Positions 18,447 through 26,166 of a DNA stretch of 57,169 nt are shown one piece after another. The DNA lies in contig CAJBSZ010000429.1 in assembly GCA_903958395.1 (NCBI GenBank), forward strand, positions 1-57,169, given 5' to 3'. Numbering within the stretch: the first letter of the stretch is position 1; each line of letters begins with the position of its first letter. Made by a program: the position numbers and the translations under genes. The notes under the pieces are model-generated. The model did no database searches. It saw nothing but the letters and a program-made list of their open reading frames with translations, and was not told the DNA's origin. Origin of the DNA: an uncultured bacterium. Its GTDB lineage: Bacteria > Verrucomicrobiota > Kiritimatiellia > CAIKKV01 > CAITUY01.

Positions 18447-19981
18447 TATTTCACCTCCTTGCGGGTCTGGGGAAGATAGGGAAGAAAAAGAGTGCCGAGC
18501 CCGTCGCCTTGATCGGAGCTCATGATGGACTCGATGCGCGGCCCCACTTTCTTATAGAAGGTGTATCGGGCGTAATTCAGTCCGTTGCTGAAGGCTTGAA
18601 CCTGACTGGAAAGTACAGCGGCTTCGGCGAGGTTTTGCATGGTGACCACGTCGGCTTCGGCCTGAGCCTTGAACATGACGGACTTGGCCTGGGCGATGGC
18701 GGCTTCATTCTCAATTCGGGCCACTTCCAGTTCGCGGTTGGCCTGGACCACCCGCACGGCCTGTTCCTGCTGGGCGGCAATGACCGCCTGGATGCGGATG
18801 GTATCGGCTTCCACCTTCTCGCCGCTCTGACGGGCCAGCATCTCCTGCTTGACCAGTTCGGCCTTGGACTTGGCCTGTCCGATTTCCATGTCGTATTTCT
18901 TGCTTTCCTGAACGGCGACTTCGCGGTCACGGATGATGCTGGAGATTTCCTCGGGCGGACTGATGTTGCGGATCAGAACGGATCGGATGGAAACGCCCCA
19001 TTTTTCACAGGTGCTCCGCAGGTGGAGTTCGAGGTCTTTTTGAAACTTCTGGCGGGTTTCTCCCACAATGAAGGTGGTGGCGGGGTGTTTGCTTCCCTCA
19101 ATGCGGCTGAAGCCGCGGGCACGTGGCAGGATGACCTTCTTGATGATGTCATTCATATCGCCCACGCGGTGGGTGAGGAGGGCGGCTTGTTCGCCCTGCA
19201 ACGCAAACTCAATGGTGCCCTCGACCATGACGCTGAATCCGTCCATGGTGAGGAAGTTGATCGCATCCAGCCCGCTCATCTCAAACCGCTGGCTCTGGAG
19301 GTTGACTTCCGCGACGCTGACCAGGTAGGGGTTGAGGTAATAGGTGCCTGAATCCAGAACGGTTGGCAGCACGCCCTTCATGGAGCTTCCCACTAGGAAC
19401 CCGTTCGGCTTGTTAGAGGTGATTCCACTGAGCACATCAGCCCCCGTTAGCGAGGTCACGACGCCCACAAAGCCGGGGCGGATGGTGATGGCGTCATACA
19501 AATCCACCCGGAAGGCGTAGGGGTTGATGCGGATTTTTCCCGGACTGAGAACATCGGCCAGGATTCCTTTCTGGCCGGGACCGGCGATGATCTGGTTGGG
19601 GGGGAGATCCTGTCCGTACAGGCGGGTGAGAACGCCCAGTTTGCCGGCCGGGATATCGGTGATTTTATCCATTCGCCAATCCCAGAAAAAGGGATTCCGG
19701 AAATAGCGTCCTTCCGCCAGGACTTCCAGTTGGATGCCCTTTTGATCAGGGGTCTCGGCGATCAACTGACCTGAAGGAAGATCTTTTCCGGTTTTGGCGA
19801 TCAGGATGGCAATATGACCGCTGTCGGGCTCGATCCGGCAGAAGAACCAGATGAAGAGGGGAATGAAGAGCAGGATTCCCATTCCGAAGAGCGGCCAGAA
19901 CGCTGCCCGGAGCATGGAGAACGGGCGGGGAACCGGGGGCGGAGACCCAAAGGCGTTGTCAACACGGGTAATTCGATTCAT
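18446..19981 (-). CDS. SPFH/band-7 (flotillin-like) protein with three N-terminal beta repeats
   Basis: 511 residues. A single membrane helix near residues 28-48 follows a short Pro-rich N-terminus. Three tandem ~57-residue repeats come next (for example KLGVLTRLYG then GQKGILADVLSPG then INPYAF), then an SPFH domain, then an Ala/Glu/Gln-rich coiled coil (about residues 360-460) and a tail. SPFH proteins oligomerise into membrane-attached scaffolds. The start at 19981 has GAGGT six bases upstream, and the stop overlaps the next ATG (TAATG) with GGAGGTGA just before it, so the paralogue is translationally coupled. Specific function unknown; the operon with a ferritin-like gene suggests envelope or redox stress. 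Confidence 0.88.
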   Translation of the reverse strand: MNRITRVDNAFGSPPPVPRPFSMLRAAFWPLFGMGILLFIPLFIWFFCRIEPDSGHIAILIAKTGKDLPSGQLIAETPDQKGIQLEVLAEGRYFRNPFFWDWRMDKITDIPAGKLGVLTRLYGQDLPPNQIIAGPGQKGILADVLSPGKIRINPYAFRVDLYDAITIRPGFVGVVTSLTGADVLSGITSNKPNGFLVGSSMKGVLPTVLDSGTYYLNPYLVSVAEVNLQSQRFEMSGLDAINFLTMDGFSVMVEGTIEFALQGEQAALLTHRVGDMNDIIKKVILPRARGFSRIEGSKHPATTFIVGETRQKFQKDLELHLRSTCEKWGVSIRSVLIRNISPPEEISSIIRDREVAVQESKKYDMEIGQAKSKAELVKQEMLARQSGEKVEADTIRIQAVIAAQQEQAVRVVQANRELEVARIENEAAIAQAKSVMFKAQAEADVVTMQNLAEAAVLSSQVQAFSNGLNYARYTFYKKVGPRIESIMSSDQGDGLGTLFLPYLPQTRKEVK

Positions 19982-20013
19982 CTGCAGACCTCGTTTCTTG
20001 GTTAATGTCCGGG

Positions 20014-20042
20014 ACTTTAATGTGCTTTTTAAACTGAGTCAA
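20014..20042 (-). promoter_or_regulatory. sigma-70 promoter for the SPFH-ferritin operon
   Basis: Reading leftward: TTGACT at 20042-20037, a 17-base spacer, then TAAAGT at 20019-20014. Transcription would start near 20007, about 26 bases before the SPFH ATG. The -35 is a 5/6 match and the -10 a 4/6 match. Confidence 0.55.
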
Positions 20043-20113
20043 CCGTTGCGTGAACGGGACGAGGCTGACTTATCCGCTGGACAAACCGGGACTGTCGAAG
20101 CAGATTACGCCGG

Positions 20114-21292
20114 ATGCAAATGGCGGAAACTTGGATAACGGATGAACTGGCAACCCTTCGCGAAGCCGGATTGGAGCGCGCTCTAACGCCGTATGACCGG
20201 ACCGGAGTCGAGGTGGCGTCAGAAGGCCAATCCCTGCTGAATTTTTCCAGCAACGATTATCTCGGCCTGGCCCGCCATTCCCGTGTTCAGGCCGCCGCTA
20301 TCGGGGCGATCAACCGGTTCGGGGCCGGCGCGACGGCCTCGAGGCTGGTGACGGGAACCCTGACTTGTCACCAGGCTCTGGAGAGCCGGATTGCTGCCCT
20401 GAAGGGCTACCCCGCCGCCCTTGTGTTTGGAAGCGGTTATGCCGCGAATGTCGGGATCATCAGCGCCCTGGTCGGGCGAGGCGATCATGTTTTCATCGAC
20501 CGGCTTGCCCATGCCAGCCTGGTGGATGCCGCCGTCCTGAGTCGGGCTTCTGTTCATCGCTTCCATCATAATGATACCGCTCATGTGAGTCGTTTATGCC
20601 GGGGGTGTTCCGGTTCTGGGAAGCGCCTGATCGTGACGGAATCGGTTTTCAGCATGGATGGCGATCTCGCGCCGGTTCCGGCGCTGGCGGTCGTGGCGGA
20701 AGCCGAAGGCGCGATGATGCTGGTCGATGAGGCTCATGCGACCGGGGTCTTCGGGCCTGGTGGCGCCGGACTCATCCGGTCGGCCGGGGTGGAGTCGAAG
20801 GTGAATCTTTCGATGGGCACATTGAGCAAGGCGCTGGGCGGATCAGGCGGATTTGTGGCGTGTTCGGGTGAGATGAGGACCTGGTTTATTCACAAGGCGC
20901 GTTCGTTCATCTACTCTACGGCGTTGCCGCCCGCCATGGCCGGAGCGGCGCTGGGTGCCTTGGATGTCTTGCGCGATAACCCCGGCATGGGCGCGGAACT
21001 GCTGGCACGGGCTGCCCATTTCAGAAGCCGGTTACGGGATTTGGGATTAAACACCGGACCCTCGGAAAGCCAGATCATTCCCATCATGGTGGGCGACAAT
21101 ACGCGCGCGGTCCGGCTGCACCGGCGGTTAAGAGAGCAGGGGATCCTGGCAATTGCCATCCGCCCACCCACTGTTCCGCGCGGCACGGCGCGGTTGCGTC
21201 TTTCGGTTCGTCTGGATCATCCGGTGGCGATGTTGAATGAGGTGGCCGACCGGATTGCCGCGGCCGCACGGGCCGAGGGAGTGATTTCGTGA
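20114..21292 (+). CDS. bioF: 8-amino-7-oxononanoate synthase
   Basis: PLP enzyme joining pimeloyl-ACP and alanine, the first ring-forming step of biotin synthesis. 392 residues, normal length. Landmarks: NFSSNDYLGLA, GSGYAANVG, the PLP-contacting VDEAHATGVFG, and the Schiff-base lysine K239 in LSKALGGSGG. The start may be the ATG at 20114 or the one at 20120; ribosome-site evidence does not decide. The stop overlaps the GTG of bioC by 4 bases. Related alpha-oxoamine synthases (KBL, SPT) share the fold, but coupling with bioC makes BioF by far the best call. Confidence 0.95.
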   Translation: MQMAETWITDELATLREAGLERALTPYDRTGVEVASEGQSLLNFSSNDYLGLARHSRVQAAAIGAINRFGAGATASRLVTGTLTCHQALESRIAALKGYPAALVFGSGYAANVGIISALVGRGDHVFIDRLAHASLVDAAVLSRASVHRFHHNDTAHVSRLCRGCSGSGKRLIVTESVFSMDGDLAPVPALAVVAEAEGAMMLVDEAHATGVFGPGGAGLIRSAGVESKVNLSMGTLSKALGGSGGFVACSGEMRTWFIHKARSFIYSTALPPAMAGAALGALDVLRDNPGMGAELLARAAHFRSRLRDLGLNTGPSESQIIPIMVGDNTRAVRLHRRLREQGILAIAIRPPTVPRGTARLRLSVRLDHPVAMLNEVADRIAAAARAEGVIS

Positions 21293-22071
21293 ATTCGGTT
21301 GCCCGCCGTTTTTCCCGTGCCGCCCTAACCTATGATCAGGGTGCCGGCCTGCATCGCCATGTCGGGGCCAGGCTTCTCGAAATCCTGCCCGACCCGGAAG
21401 AGGTGGGGCGGGGCCGGATTCTCGAAGTGGGTTGCGGGACCGGGGTGCTGACCGGGTTGATTCGCCAGCGCTATTCGGACGCCTCGCTCTGTGTCATGGA
21501 TGTGGCGGAAGGCATGGTGTCATGCGTCCGGGAACGATGGGGCCATGATCTGGCGATGGACTATGTGGTTTCGGATGTGCGTGATTTCAAGACGGCCCGC
21601 CCGTTTGATCTTATTGTCAGCAGCTCGGCACTGCATTGGGCTGAGCCGCTCGGGAAAACCATGGCGACGTTACAGGCGGCCCTGGTGCCGGGAGGCGGAT
21701 TGTACGCGGCACTGATGGTCGACGGAACCCTGGCAGAACTCCATGGACTGCGCCGTCAAATTGCCCCCGGGAAAACGCCGGTTGGTCGGCTACCCACCCG
21801 TGATGAAGTGATCTCGGCTGTGGAGCAGGCCGGGTTCTGCCTTGTCTCACGGAAGGCGGAGACGATCCAGGCGCGGTATCACTCGGCGGATGATTTCTTT
21901 GATACGATCCATGCCCAGGGGCTAACCGCCGGCCCCGTATCGCGCGCGGCGAGTCCTCTATCCCGCACGGAATTGACTCAGCTTCGCAAGGCTTATGAGG
22001 AAACCTGCCGGGATCCTTCCGGCGGCGTCAAGGCCACCTTCGAAGTCCTCTACTTCGCCGCTAGATCTTGA
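21289..22071 (+). CDS. bioC: malonyl-ACP O-methyltransferase
   Basis: Methylates malonyl-ACP to disguise it for fatty-acid elongation, the entry to pimeloyl-ACP. 260 residues. The BioC-type N-terminus VARRFSRAALTYDQGAGLHRHVG precedes SAM motif I LEVGCGTGVLTGLIR, the MDVAEGM acidic motif and SSSALHWAEPL, a hallmark of the BioC group. GTG start coupled to bioF by a 4-base overlap. The 3' end overlaps the convergent PP-loop gene by 11 bases. BioH/BioA/BioD/BioB partners are not in this window. Confidence 0.93.
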   Translation: MNSVARRFSRAALTYDQGAGLHRHVGARLLEILPDPEEVGRGRILEVGCGTGVLTGLIRQRYSDASLCVMDVAEGMVSCVRERWGHDLAMDYVVSDVRDFKTARPFDLIVSSSALHWAEPLGKTMATLQAALVPGGGLYAALMVDGTLAELHGLRRQIAPGKTPVGRLPTRDEVISAVEQAGFCLVSRKAETIQARYHSADDFFDTIHAQGLTAGPVSRAASPLSRTELTQLRKAYEETCRDPSGGVKATFEVLYFAARS

Positions 22072-23053
22072 GGCGGTCGATGTCCAGGTCGGTGGCGGGA
22101 GCTACGATGAGGGTGCGGTTGACGACGAATCCTGTGGCGATGATCTCCACGTGGGGGTCGGTTCGCACATCGCTGTAGCGGGCGCAAAGTTGGGCGGCCG
22201 TGAGGAGTTCCTTTTCGTTGGCGGGCCCGGTAACCAGGACGGTGGGGCCGGGGATGGCGGGAGCGGTGTTGAGTAGCGTGTCGCCGGCTTCCGTGTTGGA
22301 TGTCAGAGCGCTGTTCTCAGCGGAATCCCGTCCGACAATGGCCTTTACCTTCGACGAGAGCCTGAAATGGCGGCCGATACGAAGAAGGGTAATAGCGTGA
22401 CGATCCTTAAGTTGCCCGTTCCGGCGCAAATCCCACAACTTTTCGGCGTAATGGGGTTCGGTTAATTTACAACCACCGGCAGAGGGTGGAACATGGGTCA
22501 GGTTGAAATCCTCGGCGATTTTTTGCTGGGGTTTACGGCCCCGGCCATTCAGCTCCAGAAGCCGTGCGCGATCCACCCAGCCGAGTCGTTCAGGTTCGGT
22601 TTCCGGCAGGAGCTTGGCGCTGAGGGGACGCAGCAGCCGGTCCTTAAGCCCGGATTCCTCCGCCACAACATCCAGATTCTTTCGGGTTTGCGACATCGGG
22701 CGCTGGTTGAGCACTTCCCCTGTGGCAACGAAGTGAAACCCGTCGCGCTGCAGGATAAGGCCCGCTCGGCGGATCATTCCGGCATGGCAGTCAATACAGG
22801 GATTGATGTTGGCGCCAAACCCATGTTTCGGATGCTCGACCAGGGCGATCAGGTCGTCGGAGAAATCCTCCACAATCAGTGGAATGCCGATATGCGCAGC
22901 GGCGATACGGGCTTTCTCGGCACTGAAGAACGGCGATTCAAAACAGAGGCCGGTCACATGGATTCCCTGCGCCTTGAGAACGCAGGCCGCCAGCATGCTG
23001 TCCAGTCCGCCGGACATCATGACAAGCGCTTTGATTGGGGTGTCTGTTTTCAT
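22061..23053 (-). CDS. PP-loop ATPase, tRNA-thiolation-like (MnmA/ThiI-related)
   Basis: 330 residues. An N-type ATP pyrophosphatase motif SGGLDSMLA (about residues 14-22) opens a PP-loop domain, followed by NPCIDCH (CxxC) and ATGEVLNQRPMSQ, both resembling thiouridylases. The C-terminal third carries a Cys-poor domain rich in beta strands (TVLVTGPANEKELLTAAQL). Such stand-alone proteins are often annotated as tRNA methylaminomethyl-2-thiouridylate methyltransferase-like, but whether this is a tRNA sulfur-insertion enzyme is not proven. The two cysteines fit a catalytic or metal role. It is divergent from the phosphodiesterase gene, with a hexamer array between them. Confidence 0.8.
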   Translation of the reverse strand: MKTDTPIKALVMMSGGLDSMLAACVLKAQGIHVTGLCFESPFFSAEKARIAAAHIGIPLIVEDFSDDLIALVEHPKHGFGANINPCIDCHAGMIRRAGLILQRDGFHFVATGEVLNQRPMSQTRKNLDVVAEESGLKDRLLRPLSAKLLPETEPERLGWVDRARLLELNGRGRKPQQKIAEDFNLTHVPPSAGGCKLTEPHYAEKLWDLRRNGQLKDRHAITLLRIGRHFRLSSKVKAIVGRDSAENSALTSNTEAGDTLLNTAPAIPGPTVLVTGPANEKELLTAAQLCARYSDVRTDPHVEIIATGFVVNRTLIVAPATDLDIDRLKI

Positions 23054-23064
23054 ATCGGCCGGTT

Positions 23065-23100
23065 TTTATCATAATCTTAATCGTAATCATAATCTTAATC
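23065..23100 (+). repeat. hexamer tandem array between divergent genes
   Basis: Six consecutive 6-base units of the form NTWATC/NTAATC: TTTATC, ATAATC, TTAATC, GTAATC, ATAATC, TTAATC. The array fills most of the 54-base gap between the PP-loop ATPase start (minus) and the phosphodiesterase start (plus), where promoter elements would be expected. Confidence 0.85.
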
Positions 23101-23107
23101 CCCTACG

Positions 23108-24118
23108 ATGCCACGCATGAGAATTACCCTTATAGTTGCTTTCTGGGTTTATGGCTGCCTTATCGCCAGAGGTGCGGAGTATGTCATCGCCGTGAGTGTT
23201 GACGGCCTGGGCTCGACGTATCTGCAAACGCTGGTCGACGCCGGGCGGCTTCCTCATTTCAAGCAATTGGAAGTGGAATCTGCGGGGACAACCAATGCCC
23301 GAGCCGATTTCAACATCACCGTTACGCTTCCGAATCATACCAGCATGATTACCAGCCGCCGGATCACGGAGCCCGAGGGTCATAACTGGTCCAGTAATAC
23401 AGATCCAGCCAAGGGGGTGACGATTCATTCCAACAAGGGAGTTTATGTTCCCAGTGTTTTTGATGTCGTTCATGATCACGGCCTGCGCACCGGAGTGTGG
23501 GCCACCAAAACCAAGTTTGCTTTGTTTAAGGTTTCCTATGACGACCTTCACGGTGCACCGGACAAGACCGGCCCCGATAACGGTCGCAATAAAGTGGATT
23601 ACTTTGTGTGTGCGAAATCCCCCGTGCTGACGGACAGTGTGATCAGCATGATGACGACCCAGCCCTGCCACTTCGCCTTCGTGCATTTTGGCGATGGGGA
23701 TGCCGCAGGTCACACCCATGGATGGGGGAGCGAACCGTACAACGCGGCTCTGATCACGATAGACGGCTATCTTGGCCGTATTATGGATCTGATCGCCACC
23801 AACCCCGTCTTGAAGGGAAGAACCGACTTGATTGTCACGGCTGATCATGGTGGGGCGGGGAAGGATCACTCGGATGCCACCAAGCCCATTGATTACACGA
23901 TCCCTTTCTATGTGTGGGGCACAGGTATTACCCGGGGCGACCTGTATGCGCTGAATACTGGCACCCGAAAAGAACCCGGAACAGGCCGGCCTGATTATTC
24001 GGAGCTGAACCCGCCTATACGGAATGGCGATGTCGGCAATCTGGCGCTTTCCCTTCTCGGGCTCCCTTCGATTCCGGGGTCCACGATTGACGTCAAACAG
24101 GATCTCAAGGTGAAGTGA
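23108..24118 (+). CDS. secreted type I phosphodiesterase / nucleotide pyrophosphatase (alkaline-phosphatase fold)
   Basis: 336 residues with an N-terminal signal peptide (about residues 4-22, cut after RGA). The alkaline-phosphatase superfamily metal sites are visible: VSVDGLG near residue 30, the nucleophile region TLPNHTSM, HFGDGDAAGHTHGW, and TADHGGAGKDH. The order matches NPP/autotaxin-type phosphodiesterases that cleave phosphodiester or phosphate esters outside the cell. Possible starts are 23108 and 23117. It is monocistronic and convergent with the ABC transporter genes. Confidence 0.88.
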   Translation: MPRMRITLIVAFWVYGCLIARGAEYVIAVSVDGLGSTYLQTLVDAGRLPHFKQLEVESAGTTNARADFNITVTLPNHTSMITSRRITEPEGHNWSSNTDPAKGVTIHSNKGVYVPSVFDVVHDHGLRTGVWATKTKFALFKVSYDDLHGAPDKTGPDNGRNKVDYFVCAKSPVLTDSVISMMTTQPCHFAFVHFGDGDAAGHTHGWGSEPYNAALITIDGYLGRIMDLIATNPVLKGRTDLIVTADHGGAGKDHSDATKPIDYTIPFYVWGTGITRGDLYALNTGTRKEPGTGRPDYSELNPPIRNGDVGNLALSLLGLPSIPGSTIDVKQDLKVK

Positions 24119-24135
24119 ATTTATTGAAAAGCCCA

Positions 24136-24155
24136 TTGCAAAAGCGTTTTTGCAA
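24136..24155. terminator. bidirectional hairpin between convergent genes
   Basis: TTGCAAAA and TTTTGCAA form a perfect 8-base-pair stem with a GCGT loop. It lies 18 bases after the phosphodiesterase stop and 5 bases after the oppF stop. The stem is AT-rich with A/T flanks, so termination strength may be low. Confidence 0.45.
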
Positions 24156-24159
24156 AGGT

Positions 24160-25143
24160 TTATCTGGCTAAAATTTCATCCTTCCGGATGCAGGCAACCT
24201 GGCGTGCTGAGCCGAGGGTAACCGGCTCCAGAACTGGAACCCGGGCGGCGCATTCGGGGAGGGCGAGGGGGCAGCGGGACCGGAAGCGGCAGCCGGATGG
24301 TGGATTAGAAGAAGAGGGGACATCGCCTTTCAGGATTGTCCGTTTCCGGCTCTCGCCGAAGGGGACGGGCACAGCGGAAATCAGGGCGCGGGAATAGGGG
24401 TGCGCTGGCGAATCCAGAACCTCTGATGACGATCCAGTCTCGACCACGACGCCCAGATACATCACCACCACCCGGCTGGCAATATGACGAATGACCCCGA
24501 GGTCATGGGAAATAAACAGGTACGCCAGGTTGTGGGAGGCGCGCAGGTCGATGAGCAGGTTTAATACCTGGGCTCGTACCGATACATCCAGAGCGCTGAC
24601 CGCCTCGTCGCAGATAACCAGCTCCGGCCGGACGGCGATGGCGCGGGCGATGCTGATCCGCTGGCGCTGGCCGCCTGAGAATTCGTGGGGGTACCGGTGG
24701 AGGACGCTCGGTTCCATGCCCACTTCCTGAAGCAGGCGGGCCGCCGCATCAGCCCGCTCGCGGGGCCGGATCAGACGTTGTTGAAGCAATCCCTCAGTCA
24801 CAATCTCCTGAATCGTCATGCGGGGATTGAGCGAGGAGTAGGGATCCTGGAAAACCATCTGAACCCGGCGCCGCAAGGGCAGGGTTTGTTGGTGGCGGGT
24901 TGGCCACAGTGGGGTGCCCCCGAGCAGAATCTCGCCGGATTTCCGGGGTTCGAGGCCCAGCACGGTTCGGCCGAGCGTTGTCTTGCCGCATCCGGATTCT
25001 CCGACTAATCCAACGGTCTCGCCCGGCGCGATGTCAAACGAGACGCCATCCACCGCACGTACATGGCCAATGGTTCGGGAGAAGATCCCGCGCGTAATGG
25101 GGAACCAGGTCTTGATGTCGCGTATTTGAAGGAGAGGGGGCAT
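24160..25143 (-). CDS. oppF: peptide ABC transporter ATP-binding protein (OppF/DppF type)
   Basis: 327 residues. ABC nucleotide-binding domain: Walker [16 protein letters not shown]-loop VFQDPYSSLNPRMT, signature FSGGQRQRISIARA, Walker B LVICDEAVSALD and the H-loop FISHDLGVI. The C-terminal oligopeptide-binding ABC domain has the clustered cysteines typical of OppF (GCRFRSRCPLALPEC), which may bind an Fe-S cluster. Energises peptide import with OppD and the YejE-like permease upstream. No Shine-Dalgarno is evident; a heptamer array occupies the upstream position. Confidence 0.93.
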   Translation of the reverse strand: MPPLLQIRDIKTWFPITRGIFSRTIGHVRAVDGVSFDIAPGETVGLVGESGCGKTTLGRTVLGLEPRKSGEILLGGTPLWPTRHQQTLPLRRRVQMVFQDPYSSLNPRMTIQEIVTEGLLQQRLIRPRERADAAARLLQEVGMEPSVLHRYPHEFSGGQRQRISIARAIAVRPELVICDEAVSALDVSVRAQVLNLLIDLRASHNLAYLFISHDLGVIRHIASRVVVMYLGVVVETGSSSEVLDSPAHPYSRALISAVPVPFGESRKRTILKGDVPSSSNPPSGCRFRSRCPLALPECAARVPVLEPVTLGSARQVACIRKDEILAR

Positions 25144-25150
25144 AAGAGTA

Positions 25151-25192
25151 ATTATGAAGTATGAAGTATGAAGTATGAATTATGAAGGTTGA
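25151..25192 (+). repeat. heptamer tandem array at the oppD / oppF junction
   Basis: Six 7-base units on the plus strand: ATTATGA, AGTATGA three times, ATTATGA and AGGTTGA. The array covers the stop and last codons of oppD and the space where the oppF ribosome-binding site should be. On the coding (minus) strand the unit is TCATACT. Confidence 0.88.
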
Positions 25193-26166
25193 GCTATGGG
25201 ATTTTTGTCGCAGAGGAAGCAGGCGGAGTGACGGTCTGTTGAAAAAGTATAGAGAGGGGGCTGTTCCTGGCGGCAGCGGGCGAAGGCGTGTGGACAGCGG
25301 GGGGCAAACCGGCAACCAGCAGGATAGGCGAGCGGGGAGGGGACTTGTCCTTCAATGGTGGAAAGCCGGGCAGCGCGCCCGGTCAGACTGAGCACCGAGT
25401 CGAGCAGGGCGCGGGTATAGGGATGGGCGGGGTTTTCAAACAATTCCCGGCGCGGGCCTTCCTCGACCACGCGGGAGGCGTACATCACGACGACACGGTC
25501 GCAAAGTTCCCAGACCACGCCGAGATCATGGGTGATCAGCAACAGCGAGGTGTCTTTGCTTTTCATCTCCCGGAGAAGTTCCAGAACCTGCGCCTGAATG
25601 GTCACGTCCAAGGCGGTGGTCGGCTCGTCGGCAATGATGAGCGCCGGTTCCAACATGAGGGCCATGGCAATCATGACCCGTTGCAACATGCCGCCGGATA
25701 ACTGGTAGGGATACGCCCGCATCTGCGCCACGGGATCGGGAAGGCCAACCCGTTTGAGCCAGTCCGCACTGGTATTCCAGGCGGTGTGTTTGTCGATGGG
25801 GAGATGCAATTGCAACGTTTCCACCAGTTGTGCGCCGACGCGATGGAGCGGGGAGAGGGCTGACATGGGTTCCTGGAAGATGACACTGATGCGCCGGCCG
25901 CGGATGGATCGTAATTCATCAGTTGGCAGGCGGAGTAAATCGCGTCCTTCAAAGATCACCTCGCCTGACGTCAGGCGGCCGGGTGGCATGGGAATCAGCC
26001 GGAGCAGGCCCAGGGCGGTTACTGATTTCCCGCATCCGGATTCGCCGACCAGCCCGACCACCTCGCCCTGACGGATAGAGAACGACACATTGTCCACCGC
26101 TTTGAGGGGCCCCTCATCGGTGTCGAATGTGATGCCCAGGTTTCGAATGTCTAATAAAGTGTTCAT
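25180..26166 (-). CDS. oppD: peptide ABC transporter ATP-binding protein (OppD/DppD type)
   Basis: 328 residues. Walker [18 protein letters not shown]-loop [14 protein letters not shown], signature [15 protein letters not shown], Walker [13 protein letters not shown] and H-loop LITHDLGVV. The C-terminal oligopeptide ABC extension carries [15 protein letters not shown]. The ATG overlaps the permease stop by one base (TAATG). The last few residues (AQPS) are encoded by the heptamer array. In E. coli YejF the two ATPases are fused; here they are separate genes. Confidence 0.93.
   Translation of the reverse strand: MNTLLDIRNLGITFDTDEGPLKAVDNVSFSIRQGEVVGLVGESGCGKSVTALGLLRLIPMPPGRLTSGEVIFEGRDLLRLPTDELRSIRGRRISVIFQEPMSALSPLHRVGAQLVETLQLHLPIDKHTAWNTSADWLKRVGLPDPVAQMRAYPYQLSGGMLQRVMIAMALMLEPALIIADEPTTALDVTIQAQVLELLREMKSKDTSLLLITHDLGVVWELCDRVVVMYASRVVEEGPRRELFENPAHPYTRALLDSVLSLTGRAARLSTIEGQVPSPLAYPAGCRFAPRCPHAFARCRQEQPPLYTFSTDRHSACFLCDKNPIAQPS

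Noticed and set aside
20043-20113. A BirA (biotin repressor) operator before bioF
   Set aside because: No TTGTAAACC-type half sites with the required spacing are present.
23087-24136. A 349-codon open frame antisense to the phosphodiesterase
   Set aside because: The plus frame has a signal peptide and full metal-site motifs; the minus frame has none.
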